Shown here in pieces: positions 24,863 through 34,535 of a stretch of 64,000 bases of DNA; the stretch's first letter is position 1; each line of letters begins with the position of its first letter. The notes beneath the pieces are model-generated. The model was not told the DNA's origin. It ran no database searches and was given only the letters and a program-made list of their open reading frames with translations. Both the position numbers and the translations under genes were made by a program. The DNA lies in contig CAWFVV010000001.1 in assembly GCA_963819385.1 (NCBI GenBank), forward strand, positions 992,001-1,056,000. Reading direction: 5' to 3'. The stretch comes from JAVDCA01 sp963819385 (GTDB lineage: Bacteria; Pseudomonadota; Alphaproteobacteria; Rhizobiales; Xanthobacteraceae).

Positions 24863-27128
24863 CTAGGTGCTCGCGGGTCTGGTGGCGGTTGACGCGGACG
24901 CGGCAACCTCGTCGGCGGCGGGCGCGACCGCCTCGGCCGCAAAGCGCAGTCGCATCCAGGCGCCGCGCGTGCCCGGCGTCCGTTCGGCGGCGTCGCGCAG
25001 CTCGATGCGACCCCCGTGGTCTTCCAGGATCTTGCCGACGATCGCGAGGCCGAGCCCTGTGCCCTTCTCACGCGTCGTCACATAGGGCTCGAGCAGCCGC
25101 GAGCGGTTCTCCTTCGGCAGCCCGATTCCGTTGTCGACCACGTCGATCACGATGTCGTCGCCCTCGCGCGCGGTCGAGACCTGGATGCGGCCGCGGCCGA
25201 GTTCGGCGGACGGCACCGCCGAGATCGCCTCGGTCGCGTTCTTGATGATGTTGGTCAGCGCCTGCGAGATGAGGCGCCGGTCGAACCTCGCCGGCATCGA
25301 GTTCCTGGGTAAATTCGGTATCGATGTCGATATCCGTGTGGCCGACCCGCATGAGGAAGACGACCTGGCGCACCGTGTCGGCGACGTCATCGGCGGTCAT
25401 CACCGGCTTCGGCATGCGAGCGAAGCGCGAAAACTCGTCGACCATGCGGCGAATGTCGTCGACCTGGCGCACGATCGTATCGGTGCATTGCTCGAAGATG
25501 GCCCGGTCTTCCGTGATCGTCTTGCCATACTTGCGGCGCAGCCGCTCGGCCGAGAGCTGGATCGGCGTGAGCGGATTCTTGATCTCGTGCGCGATGCGGC
25601 GGGCCACATCGGCCCAGGCCGAGGTGCGCTGCGCGGTGACGAGCTCGGTTATCTCGTCGAGGGTGACGACGTAGCCGTGTTGCGGATCGGCCGTCTGCTC
25701 GGTCGCGACCCGCACCGAGATGATGCGCTCGCCGCCGGCGCGGTTGATCGTCACGTGCCCCTGCACCAGCCGCTGGGAGCCCGCGAGCGCGGTCGCGACG
25801 AGCTCCGCAAGCTCCGGCACCACCTCGGTGAGCTTGCGGCCGATCGCCTCCTCGGCGCTCACGCCGATCAGCCGTTCGGCCGAGCGGTTGAGGATGCTGA
25901 TCTTGCCCTCGGCGTCGGCACCGATCACGCCGGCGCTCGCGCCCGCGAGCACGGCCTCGATGAAGCGGCGCCGGCTGTCGATCACGTCGCGTGCGCGCAC
26001 GATGTCGTCGCGCTGGGTGCGCAACTCCTGCGTCATCTTGTTGAAGGTCTCGCCGAGCTGGCCGAGGTCGCCCTCCGAGGAACGCACCGGCACCTGCACA
26101 TAGAGATTGCCGGTCGAGACGATGTTGGCCGCGCCGATCAGGCGGCGGATCGGCGCCACCAGCAGGTTCGCGAAGTTCAAGCCGATCCACACCGCCGACA
26201 GCAGAACCGTCAAGGCGATCACGGTGTACATCAGGGCGAATGCGATCTGCACGCCGAGACGGCGGGCCTTGAGCTCGTCGTAGGATTCGAGCATCGCGCT
26301 TGCCTTGGCGCCGAGCTCGACCACGCGCGGATCGATCGGACGCACCGCGTAGAGGTAGGTATTGTCGTAGCCGCGCATCTTGATGATCGAGAGCATCACG
26401 TTGGTCTGCGGGATCGGCTCCACATGCGGCTCGGTATCGCTCACCTGGTCGAGCGCGGCGCTCGGCGGAATCAGGAGCTGCGACGGACTGTTGGCCCCCG
26501 AGTTGACGAGGATGGTGCGGTCGCCACTGATCAGCATGGCGTTGCGCATGCCGCGCAGCGCCGCCTGCGCGGTAAAGAACTGCCGGAAGCGATCCTGGTC
26601 CTGGTCGAACAGCGGCTTCGCCTGGGTGACCGTGATCGCCATCGCGATGGTGTCGCCCCGCAGCACCCCGATCTGCTCGCGCACGTAGATTTCGGCAATC
26701 ACCAGCGTGTTGCTGATGAGGTCGCGCGCCGACAGGAGCTGATCGAGCCCGCGGTCGAGCGTGATGCTGGCAACGATCGCGACCAGGATCGCCGGCACCG
26801 CCGCGACCACCGAGAACAGGCCGACGATCCGGGTATGCAGCCGCGCCCCCGCCCGGCCGCGCCGCCGTGCCTGTATGACCGGCCAGACCTCGCGCAGGAT
26901 GACGCCGAGGAGGAGCAGCACCGCGAGAGCATTGATGCCCAGCAGGCTGATCACGACGTAGTGGTCGGCTGCAATCGGTGTGAAGCCGACCAGGACCAGG
27001 AAGGTCGCCAGCGCCGAGAGCAGCGCCAGGCAGACCGAGATGGGGCCGATGACACTGATGATGCGTCGGCCGCCCGGTGAGGCGGTCGCCGTCGCGTCCG
27101 GCAGCGCGGCGTCTTGCAGGGTCGTCAT
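24863..27128 (-). CDS. ntrY: Nitrogen regulation sensor kinase NtrY, interrupted by a frameshift
   Basis: Membrane histidine kinase partner of NtrX. Several N-terminal TM segments and a large periplasmic part are followed by HAMP (ANLLVAPIRRLIGAAN), PAS (LAGASAGVIGADAEG), H-box ARRIAHEIKNPLTPIQLS and the ATPase boxes NIIKNATEAI, VVDNGIGLP and EKGTGLGLAIV. Between EFTQEL and MPARFDRRLISQ the frame changes near 25298-25306; removing one base joins the parts into 754 residues. The ATP-binding domain is intact but out of frame with the sensor. An error in the sequence is likely, since NtrYX is usually conserved. Confidence 0.88.
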
Positions 27129-27206
27129 GGCTCCCCGTGGGTCGGGCCGTGCGGGAAAAGGGCAAGCGAGCGCCTGCCTCCGTCACCGGCAGTACCCAGT
27201 GCGTCA

Positions 27207-27223
27207 TTTATACAACAATGTTG
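27207..27223 (-). promoter_or_regulatory. Candidate ntrY promoter with an 11-bp palindrome
   Basis: In the 216-bp gap between ntrC and ntrY. On the minus strand TATAAA (27207-27212) could be a -10 box, preceded directly by the perfect palindrome CAACAATGTTG (27213-27223), which could be an operator. A TTGTCG box lies 19 nt upstream of TATAAA, slightly far for a -35. It suggests ntrYX has its own promoter. Confidence 0.35.
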
Positions 27224-27344
27224 CCGAATTGCGACAATTCCACGGCGTGTGCGCGCAAGAATGCCGGGCACAACAAAAGGATGAAATGATCAATCCAATG
27301 GTCTGATTTTACTTATTTCCCTTGGTCTCCTGCCCTCCAGCCTG

Positions 27345-28787
27345 TCAGCCGCCGGTGCGGATCACCTGAATATCGAGGTCGCGGATCTTCTTGCGCAGCG
27401 TGTTGCGATTGACCCCCAGCAAGTCGGCGGCGCGGATTTGATTGCCCCGCGTCGCGGCCAGCGCCGCGGACAACAGGGGGTATTCGACCTCACGCAGGAT
27501 ACGGTGATAGAGGCCGGGCGGCGGCAGGTCGTCGCCGAAATCGCCGAAATAGCGGGTCAAGTGCCGCTCGACCGCGCCCGCGAGGGTCTCGTCAGCCCGC
27601 GGTTCCTCGCCCATGGCCGGCATCGCGGGCTGCGCCAGCTCACCCTCGATGACGGCCGACGCGATGGTTTCCTGCGGATAGAGGGCCGCGAGCCGGCGCG
27701 CCAGGTTCTCCAGTTCCCGCACATTGCCGGGCCAGCGATGCCGCTTGAGCCGGTCGAGCGCGGCGGGCTCGATCTGCTTCGGCGGCAAGCCTTCGCGCTC
27801 CGCGACGGTGAAGAAGTGCCGGATCAGGTCCGGGATGTCCTCGACCCGCTCGCGCAGCGGCGGCAGGCGGATCGGCACCACGTTGAGGCGGAAAAAGAGA
27901 TCCTCGCGGAAGAGCCCCTGCTGGATCAGGATGCGCAGATCCTTGTTGCTGGCCGCGATGATGCGCACGTCCGTCTTGATCGCCGTGCGCCCGCCGACGG
28001 TGGTGTATTCGCCCTGCTGCAGCACGCGCAGCAGGCGCGTCTGCGCCTCCATCGGCATGTCGCCGATCTCGTCGAGAAAGAGCGTGCCCCCTTCCGCCTG
28101 CTCGAAGCGGCCCGAGCTGCGCGTGTTGGCGCCGGTGAACGCGCCCTTCTCGTGGCCGAACAACTCGGACTCGATGAGATCGCGCGGAATCGCCGCCATG
28201 TTGATGGCCACGAACGGTCCGCTGCGCCGCTTGCCGTAGTCGTGCAGCGCGCGCGCGACGAGTTCCTTGCCGGTGCCGGACTCGCCCGAGATCATCACAG
28301 TCAGATCGGTCTGCATCAGGCGCGCCAGCACGCGGTAGATGTCCTGCATGGCGGGCGAGCGGCCGACGAGCGGGATCTGGTCGAAATCCTCCACCTTCGG
28401 CGGTGCCGGCGGCTTCTCCTTTGGCTCCGACAGCGCGCGGCCGACGATCGCGATGAGCTCCTTCAGATCGAACGGCTTGGGCAGGTACTCGTAGGCGCCG
28501 CGCTCGGAGGCGCGGATCGCGGTCATGAACGTGTTCTGCGCGCTCATGACGACGATCGGCAGGTCGGGCCGCAGCTTCTTGATGCGCGGCAATAGGTCGA
28601 AGGCGTTCTCGTCAGGCATCACGACGTCCGTGATGACGAGATCGCCGTCGCCCTGGCTCACCCAGCGCCACAGCGTCGCGGCGTTGCTGGTCGAGCGCAC
28701 CTCATAGCCGGCGCGCGACAGCGCCTGATTGAGCACCGTACGGATCGCCGCATCGTCGTCGGCAACCAGTATGCTTCCCGCAGGCAT
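27345..28787 (-). CDS. ntrC: Nitrogen regulation protein NR(I), NtrC
   Basis: 480-residue sigma-54-dependent activator. Receiver domain (ILVADDDAAIRTVLN, phospho-Asp in LVITDVVMPD), AAA+ domain with Walker A GESGTGKELVARAL, the sigma-54 loop GAFTGA in ELFGHEKGAFTGANTR, Walker B GGTLFLDEIGDMP, and a C-terminal Fis-type helix-turn-helix (AALAATRGNQIRAADLLG). Start is 11 nt after the ntrB stop. It controls nitrogen-assimilation genes in response to phosphorylation by NtrB. Confidence 0.96.
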   Translation of the reverse strand: MPAGSILVADDDAAIRTVLNQALSRAGYEVRSTSNAATLWRWVSQGDGDLVITDVVMPDENAFDLLPRIKKLRPDLPIVVMSAQNTFMTAIRASERGAYEYLPKPFDLKELIAIVGRALSEPKEKPPAPPKVEDFDQIPLVGRSPAMQDIYRVLARLMQTDLTVMISGESGTGKELVARALHDYGKRRSGPFVAINMAAIPRDLIESELFGHEKGAFTGANTRSSGRFEQAEGGTLFLDEIGDMPMEAQTRLLRVLQQGEYTTVGGRTAIKTDVRIIAASNKDLRILIQQGLFREDLFFRLNVVPIRLPPLRERVEDIPDLIRHFFTVAEREGLPPKQIEPAALDRLKRHRWPGNVRELENLARRLAALYPQETIASAVIEGELAQPAMPAMGEEPRADETLAGAVERHLTRYFGDFGDDLPPPGLYHRILREVEYPLLSAALAATRGNQIRAADLLGVNRNTLRKKIRDLDIQVIRTGG

Positions 28788-28798
28788 TTCAGACCCTC

Positions 28799-29929
28799 TC
28801 AGGTTCCGCCGCCCGGCTCGGCGTCGTCACCCGTGAACTTGGGCATCAGTACGCGGAAGATCGTCCGTCTCGATTGCGACTCACATTCAATGACCCCGCC
28901 GTGATCACCGATGATCTTGGCGACCAATGCAAGTCCGAGGCCACTGCCGGTCGGCTTGGTGGTCACGAAGGGATCGAACATATGCGGCAGCAGGTCTTCG
29001 GGCACGCCCGGCCCGTTGTCCCGCACGCAGAACTCGAGCGGCAGCGACACGCGCGTCTTGCTGCCCGGCAGCGACAGGCGCACGCCGGGGCGGAACGCGG
29101 TCGTGAGATGGATCTCGCCGTCGATCGCGTGCTCGCCGATCGATTCGGCGGCATTCTTCACGAGGTTGAGGAAGACCTGGACGAGCTGGTCTCGGTTGGC
29201 GAGCACCGGCGGCAGCGATGGATCGTATTCCTCGACGAACTTGATGTGGCGCGCGAAGCCGGACTGGGCGAGCCGTTTGACGTGCTCGAGCACCGCGTGG
29301 ATGTTGACCTGCTCGCGCGCGACCGGGCGCTCGTCGGCGAATACCTCCATCCGGTCGACGAGCTTCACGATACGGTCGGCCTCGTCGCAGATCAGCCGCG
29401 TGAGCGTACGGTCCTCCTCGCCGGCGGACTGCTCGAGCAGTTGCGCGGCGCCGCGAATGCCGGACAGCGGGTTCTTGATCTCGTGCGCCAGCATCGCGGC
29501 AAGCGCGATGACCGAACGCGCGGCGCTGCGGTGGGTGAGCTGGCGGTCCATCTTGTCCGCAATGGTGCGCGCCTGCAGCATCACCACCACGAAGCCGGGC
29601 TTCTCCGGCACCGGCGCGACGTGCAGGTCGACGATGCGCTCGCCGGGGAGCCGCGGCGAGGAGAGATCGACCCGGTATTCGTTGACGGCGGCGCCGCGGT
29701 TGCGCACCTGCTCGATCAGGGCGAGCAGCGGCGAGCCGAACGGCACGAGGTCGCGCATTGCATGGCGGCGGAGCAGCGACACCGATACCTCGAAGAACAA
29801 TTCGGCGGCGACATTCGCGTCCGACACGCGTCCGTCTGGGCCGACCACCAGCACGGGATGCGGCAGCGAGTTGAGCACCGCATCGGCGGCACCCATCGCC
29901 GGCGGCGCATGCGGCTCGATCAGGCTCAT
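28799..29929 (-). CDS. ntrB: Nitrogen regulation sensor kinase/phosphatase NtrB
   Basis: 376-residue cytoplasmic histidine kinase. An N-terminal PAS domain (LNSLPHPVLVVGPDG) lacks TM segments, as in NtrB. H-box is AAMLAHEIKNPLSGIRGA, and ATP-binding boxes are NLVKNAAESI, VRDNGPGVPED and GSGLGLALVAK. PII binding regulates this kinase in studied species. ATG overlaps the dusB stop (ATGA), so dusB-ntrB-ntrC are co-transcribed, the classical nifR3-ntrBC order. Confidence 0.96.
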   Translation of the reverse strand: MSLIEPHAPPAMGAADAVLNSLPHPVLVVGPDGRVSDANVAAELFFEVSVSLLRRHAMRDLVPFGSPLLALIEQVRNRGAAVNEYRVDLSSPRLPGERIVDLHVAPVPEKPGFVVVMLQARTIADKMDRQLTHRSAARSVIALAAMLAHEIKNPLSGIRGAAQLLEQSAGEEDRTLTRLICDEADRIVKLVDRMEVFADERPVAREQVNIHAVLEHVKRLAQSGFARHIKFVEEYDPSLPPVLANRDQLVQVFLNLVKNAAESIGEHAIDGEIHLTTAFRPGVRLSLPGSKTRVSLPLEFCVRDNGPGVPEDLLPHMFDPFVTTKPTGSGLGLALVAKIIGDHGGVIECESQSRRTIFRVLMPKFTGDDAEPGGGT

Positions 29930-30972
29930 GCGGCGGCTCTCCAGGCGAGCGCCGCAAAAGCGTCCGCGAGGCCGCGCCGCACCGCGCGCGGATCCTCGCT
30001 CGGCAGGACGCGCGTGCGCCATTCCTTGCGCAGCGTGTCGGGTGCCCCGGCGGTCTCGGCCGCCGCATCGATTGCCCAGCCGAGATGCTTGCGGGCATGC
30101 TTGGTTCCGATGCGGGTTCCGTGATGCGCCAGCATCTCGTCGTAGAGGTCGGTGACGAGCGCAAGCTGACGTTCGAGCGATGGCGGCGGCTCGCGCCGGC
30201 CGGTCGCTAGAAAGCGCGCGATCTGCCCGGGCAGCCACGGCCTGCCCTGCGCGCCGCGCCCGATCATGACGGCATCGGCACCGGATGCCGCCAGCGCCGC
30301 CACGGCCTCGTCGCCATCGGTCACGTCGCCGTTGACCACGACCGGAATCGTGACGCTGTCCTTGACGGCGCGGATCGCGCGCCAATCCGCCTGCCCGGTG
30401 TAGAACTGGCAGCGCGTGCGGCCGTGCACCGTGATGAGGCGCACGCCGGCGGCCTCGGCGCGGCGCGCGAGCTCGGGCGCATTGAGCGAGCGCCAATCCC
30501 AGCCGAGCCGCATCTTCAGCGTCACCGGCACCGACGTAGCCGCAATCGTCGCATCGATCAGGGAGAGCGCATGGTCGAGATCGCGCATCAGCGCAGAGCC
30601 GGACGCCCCGTTGGTCACGTGCTTGGCGGGGCAGCCCATGTTGATGTCGATGACCTGCGCACCGGCGCCTTCGGCAATGCGTGCGCCTTCCGCCATCCAA
30701 TGCGCCTCGCAGCCCGCAATCTGCACCACATGCAGGCCGATGCCCTGCCCCTCGATGCGTAGCCGTGTGTCGGGCCGCGAGCGGGCAAGCGACGCGCAGG
30801 CAGCCATCTCGGAGACCACGAGCCCGGCGCCCAATCGGACGGCCAGCCGGCGGAACGGCGCATCCGTCACACCCGACATGGGCGCGAGCACCACGCGGTT
30901 GGATAGATCGAGGTGCCCGATCCGCAGCGGTCGTGCGCTGCAAGTGGCCGAAATTGCGTTGATCCCGTCCAT
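29926..30972 (-). CDS. dusB: tRNA-dihydrouridine synthase DusB (NifR3)
   Basis: 348-residue FMN enzyme reducing uridine in the tRNA D loop. TIM-barrel landmarks: LAPMSGVTDAPFRRL, the signature INMGCPAKHVT with the catalytic Cys, TLKMRLGW, ITVHGRTRCQFYTG and VVNGDVTD, then GADAVMIGRGAQG. The ATG at 30972 (MDGINAIS) is preferred to a GTG 27 nt upstream. First gene of the ntrBC cluster, so its promoter is in the 180-bp gap shared with ispDF. Confidence 0.93.
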   Translation of the reverse strand: MDGINAISATCSARPLRIGHLDLSNRVVLAPMSGVTDAPFRRLAVRLGAGLVVSEMAACASLARSRPDTRLRIEGQGIGLHVVQIAGCEAHWMAEGARIAEGAGAQVIDINMGCPAKHVTNGASGSALMRDLDHALSLIDATIAATSVPVTLKMRLGWDWRSLNAPELARRAEAAGVRLITVHGRTRCQFYTGQADWRAIRAVKDSVTIPVVVNGDVTDGDEAVAALAASGADAVMIGRGAQGRPWLPGQIARFLATGRREPPPSLERQLALVTDLYDEMLAHHGTRIGTKHARKHLGWAIDAAAETAGAPDTLRKEWRTRVLPSEDPRAVRRGLADAFAALAWRAAA

Positions 30973-31152
30973 ATGCCTATCTTTTAGGCGAATTACCACC
31001 GTGCATAGAGATTAGCCAATTTTTTGGACTGCGCAAGTGCTGCAATGCAACATTGTGAATGGCCGCCGGAGGGCCTGCGCCGATCACCGGAACCCGTTGT
31101 GTCCGCCCGCCTGCCGGCCTAAATCACGCGGAATTTCATCGGCGGGGTACGA

Positions 31153-32328
31153 ATGACAGGCAACGTGGCGGCGGTTGTGGTCGCGGGCGGACGCGGCCTT
31201 CGCGCCGGCGGCGATCTGCCGAAACAATATCGCACGCTCGGCAACGTTCCGGTCCTGCGCCAGAGCTTGGCGATTTTTGCGACCCACGCCGAGATCCGCT
31301 GGGTCCAGCCCGTGATCCACCGCGACGACGGCGGGCTCTTCGCGGCCGCCTCGGACGGCCTCGCGATCCTGCCGCCGGCCCATGGCGGCGCCACGCGGCA
31401 GGCATCGGTGCGGGCCGGCCTCGAGGCGCTCGCCGATCACCGACCCGCCATCGTGCTCATCCACGACGCCGCCCGCCCGTTCGCGTCGCCAGCCCTGGTG
31501 TCGCGCGCGATCGCGGCCGCCGGCCAAGGCGCCGCGATCCCGGGCGTCGCGGTGACCGACACCATCAAGGAGGTCGACGCGGGCGGCGCCGTCGTGCGCA
31601 CGCTCGACCGCGCGCGCCTGCGCGGCATCCAGACGCCGCAGGCCTTTGCGTTCGACGCGCTGCTGGCGGCGCATCGCAAGGCGGCCGCGGCCGGCCGCGA
31701 GGATTTCACCGACGACGCCGCGCTCGCCGAATGGGCCGGCATGACGGTCGGCGTGTTCGACGGCGAGGCCGGCAACATCAAGCTCACCACCTCGGACGAC
31801 TTCGCCCAGGCCGAGGCACGCGCGTTTGCCGCGCTCGGCGATATCCGCACCGGCAACGGCTACGACGTGCACGCATTCGCGGACGGCGATCACGTGTGGC
31901 TCGGCGGCGTGAAGATCGCGCACGAGCGCGGCGTCACGGGCCACTCGGACGCCGATGTCGGGCTGCACGCCTTGGTCGACGCCATCCTGGGCGCGCTCGC
32001 CGACGGCGACATCGGCGCGCACTTTCCGCCGAGCGACCCGCAGTGGAAAGGCGCATCGTCCGACCGCTTCCTCAAATTCGCGGTCGAGCGCGTCGCGCAG
32101 CGCGGCGGACGCGTCGCTCATCTCGACCTCACGGTCGTGTGCGAGGCCCCTAAGATCGGCCCGCACCGCGACGCCATGCGGGCACGTATCGCGGAGATCG
32201 CCGGCATTTCGATCGACCGCGTCGGCGTCAAGGCGACGACCAGCGAGAAGCTCGGCTTCACGGGCCGCCGCGAGGGGATCGCCGCCATGGCAACCGCCAC
32301 GGTCCGGCTGCCGTGGAGCGCGCCGTGA
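31153..32328 (+). CDS. ispDF: Bifunctional IspD-IspF (MEP pathway)
   Basis: 391-residue fusion of 2-C-methyl-D-erythritol 4-phosphate cytidylyltransferase (residues 1 to about 228) and 2-C-methyl-D-erythritol 2,4-cyclodiphosphate synthase (about 232 to the end). IspD part: VVVAGGRGLRAGGDLPKQY, VLIHDAARPF and GIQTPQAFAFDAL. IspF part: GNGYDVHAFADGD with the Asp/His zinc ligands, GHSDADVGLHALVDA, HFPPSD and EKLGFTGR. The fusion is characteristic of alphaproteobacteria. Its stop overlaps the cinA-C GTG start. Confidence 0.95.
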   Translation: MTGNVAAVVVAGGRGLRAGGDLPKQYRTLGNVPVLRQSLAIFATHAEIRWVQPVIHRDDGGLFAAASDGLAILPPAHGGATRQASVRAGLEALADHRPAIVLIHDAARPFASPALVSRAIAAAGQGAAIPGVAVTDTIKEVDAGGAVVRTLDRARLRGIQTPQAFAFDALLAAHRKAAAAGREDFTDDAALAEWAGMTVGVFDGEAGNIKLTTSDDFAQAEARAFAALGDIRTGNGYDVHAFADGDHVWLGGVKIAHERGVTGHSDADVGLHALVDAILGALADGDIGAHFPPSDPQWKGASSDRFLKFAVERVAQRGGRVAHLDLTVVCEAPKIGPHRDAMRARIAEIAGISIDRVGVKATTSEKLGFTGRREGIAAMATATVRLPWSAP

Positions 32329-32828
32329 GCACCGCGCAAGTCGCCAAGCGCCTGCTCGCGCTCTGCCGCGCGCGCGGCCTCAAGGTCGCGACCGCTGAAT
32401 CCTGCACCGGCGGCCTGGTCGCCGGCGCGCTGACCGAGGTCCCCGGCTCGTCGGACGTGGTCGAGCGCGGCTTCGTCACCTATTCGAACGAGGCCAAGCA
32501 CGAGATGCTGGGCGTGCCGAACGCCACCTTGCGGAAATTCGGCGCCGTAAGCCGCCAGACCGCCGAGGCCATGGCGCGCGGCGCCGTGAAGAACTCACGC
32601 GCGCATCTCGCGGTCTCGATCACTGGCATCGCCGGTCCGGGCGGCGCGACGCCCGGCAAGCCGGTCGGTCTCGTGCACTTCGCGGCCGCGGCGCGGGGCG
32701 GCAAGCTCATTCATCGCGCGAAAAAATTCGGCGACATCGGACGCCGCGGGGTGCGGCTGAAGTCGGTCGATCAGGCGCTCGCGATGCTCGAGGCGCTCGC
32801 CCGCGAGGCCCGCCCGCGACGCAGTTGA
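32325..32828 (+). CDS. CinA C-terminal-domain protein (nicotinamide-nucleotide amidohydrolase)
   Basis: 167-residue stand-alone CinA C-terminal domain, the PncC-type enzyme that deamidates nicotinamide mononucleotide. It shows TAESCTGGLVAGALTEVPGS, YSNEAKHEMLGV and SITGIAGPGGATPGKPVG. The N-terminal COG1058 domain of full CinA is absent. GTG start at 32325 overlaps the ispDF stop (GTGA); an in-frame GTG at 32313 is an alternative. ispDF-cinA is a common alphaproteobacterial pair. Confidence 0.9.
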   Translation: MSTAQVAKRLLALCRARGLKVATAESCTGGLVAGALTEVPGSSDVVERGFVTYSNEAKHEMLGVPNATLRKFGAVSRQTAEAMARGAVKNSRAHLAVSITGIAGPGGATPGKPVGLVHFAAAARGGKLIHRAKKFGDIGRRGVRLKSVDQALAMLEALAREARPRRS

Positions 32829-32843
32829 AGGAGCGCGGCGCGC

Positions 32844-33308
32844 TCACGCTTGCGCGGGTCGCCCGTAGACCTGATCCGCCCGCCGCTCGAACGCATCGGC
32901 AAAGCGGCGGAATACCATTTCGAACATCGCGCCCATGACCAGGGCCAGCGTGCGGCTGCGGAATTCGTAGTGCAGATAGAACTCGACGTCGCAGGCGCCC
33001 TCCGCCGTGTCGCGGAAGCGCCAGCGGTTGTCGAGCCGGTTGAACGGGCCACTGAGATAATCGACGATGATCTGCAATTCCGGCTTGTCGAGCGTGACGC
33101 GTGTCGTGAAGGTCTCGTGGATCAGCTTGTACACGACCGTCATCTCGCACACGATGATGTCCCGGCCGCGCTCGTCCTGGCCGCGCTTGCGCACCTTGAG
33201 CGAGCGGCAGAACGGCACGAATTCGGGATAGCGTTCGACATCGGCCACGAGAGCGAACATCTCGGCGGCGGTGTGCCGCACGCGGCGCTTGGTCGTAAAT
33301 TGTGGCAT
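32844..33308 (-). CDS. RatA/COQ10-type START-domain protein
   Basis: 154-residue polyketide-cyclase/START fold of the COQ10 and RatA group. FALVADVERYPEFVPFCRSL and FNRLDNRWRFRD are family hallmarks. In eukaryotes COQ10 binds coenzyme Q; E. coli RatA blocks 70S assembly. Its place beside lipA is conserved in alphaproteobacteria and favours the COQ10-like role, though that is an inference. The lipA-ratA gap holds a family A repeat. Confidence 0.88.
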   Translation of the reverse strand: MPQFTTKRRVRHTAAEMFALVADVERYPEFVPFCRSLKVRKRGQDERGRDIIVCEMTVVYKLIHETFTTRVTLDKPELQIIVDYLSGPFNRLDNRWRFRDTAEGACDVEFYLHYEFRSRTLALVMGAMFEMVFRRFADAFERRADQVYGRPAQA

Positions 33309-33326
33309 GGATCGGACAATCTATTT

Positions 33327-33399
33327 GCGCGTGATCTTTCCCGTAAACCGGTGACCACCCCAGGTCAGGTCCGGAGCAAGCTTTTTTGGGATCACGCGC
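33327..33399. repeat. Palindromic repeat, family A
   Basis: Arms GCGCGTGATC/GATCACGCGC flank a centre with CCGGTGACCACCCC. The element overlaps the lipA stop codon, so the last codons of lipA are repeat DNA. Related copies at 41994-42062 and 48806-48877. Confidence 0.8.
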
Positions 33400-34339
33400 C
33401 GGCGCGCGCCGCCTTGAGCCTCGCAAAATCGTCCCCGGCATGGTGCGAGGAGCGCGTGAGCGGCGACGCCGCGACCATCAGGAATCCCTTGGCATAGGCG
33501 ATCGTCTCGAGCGCCTTGAACTCGTCGGGCGGCACGTAGCGGATGACCGCGTGATGCTTGCGGGTGGGCTGCAGGTATTGCCCGATGGTGAGAAAATCGA
33601 CGTTGGCCGAGCGCAGGTCGTCCATCACCTGAAGCACTTCGTTTCGTTCTTCCCCGAGGCCGACCATGATGCCCGACTTGGTGAACATGCCCGGGTCGAT
33701 CTCCTTCACGCGCTGCAGCAGCCGGATCGAATGGAAGTAGCGCGCGCCCGGCCGCACCGTGAGGTAACGCGAGGGCACGGTTTCGAGATTGTGGTTGAAG
33801 ACGTCGGGCCTGGCGGCGACGACGACGTCGAGCGCGCCGTCCTTGCGCAGAAAATCGGGCGTGAGCACCTCGATCGTGGTGGTCGGGCAGCGCACCCGGA
33901 TCGCCCGGATGGTGGCCGCGAAGTGCTCTGCCCCGCCGTCCGCGAGATCGTCGCGGTCGACCGAGGTGACCACGATATGGGCGAGCCCGAGCTTGGCCGT
34001 CGCCTCCGCGACATGCTCCGGCTCCGTCGAATCGAGCGCGCCCGGCAACCCGGTCTTGACGTTGCAGAACGCACAGGCGCGCGTGCAGGTGTCCCCCATG
34101 ATCATGAAGGTCGCGTGCTTCTTCTCCCAGCACTCGCCGATGTTCGGGCAGCCCGCCTCCTCGCACACCGTGTGCAGCCCGTTCGCCCGCATGATCGCAT
34201 GCGTCTCGTTATAGCCGCGCGACACCGGCGCCTTCACGCGAATCCAGTCGGGCTTCTTGGGGGCGGGCTGGTCGGGCCGGTGCGCCTTCTCGGGGTGGCG
34301 CGCCGACGCTTTGCCGACGGTATCGAGCACGACGACCAT
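33392..34339 (-). CDS. lipA: Lipoyl synthase
   Basis: 315-residue radical-SAM enzyme that inserts two sulphurs into octanoyl groups on lipoyl domains. Both iron-sulphur cluster motifs are present: auxiliary cluster CEEAGCPNIGEC (CX4CX5C) and radical-SAM CTRACAFC (CX3CX2C). Further core: TSVDRDDLADGG, LTPDFL, HNLETV and MVGLGEERNEV, GQYLQPT. The final residues lie in a family A repeat. Divergent from the dienelactone hydrolase gene. Confidence 0.96.
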   Translation of the reverse strand: MVVVLDTVGKASARHPEKAHRPDQPAPKKPDWIRVKAPVSRGYNETHAIMRANGLHTVCEEAGCPNIGECWEKKHATFMIMGDTCTRACAFCNVKTGLPGALDSTEPEHVAEATAKLGLAHIVVTSVDRDDLADGGAEHFAATIRAIRVRCPTTTIEVLTPDFLRKDGALDVVVAARPDVFNHNLETVPSRYLTVRPGARYFHSIRLLQRVKEIDPGMFTKSGIMVGLGEERNEVLQVMDDLRSANVDFLTIGQYLQPTRKHHAVIRYVPPDEFKALETIAYAKGFLMVAASPLTRSSHHAGDDFARLKAARAGA

Positions 34340-34535
34340 GCGGTCCTCGGTTGCGGGGTTGCACGCTTACTTACGCACCGCGCCGGGCGTCCGCAAGGCA
34401 CGGCGCGGTCGCCGACCCTTGATGCGCCTTCGCGATTCCTAATCGACCGAAGCATAGCACGTGGCGCTTTGCGAGGTGATCCGCGCTCGGCCCATGCTAC
34501 AAGCCGCGGTCCGTTGCGGATTGGGAGAAGGACGC

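Noticed and set aside
23334..24866. Long plus-strand open frame opposite ntrX
   Set aside because: Shadow of ntrX; no family resemblance and no RBS.
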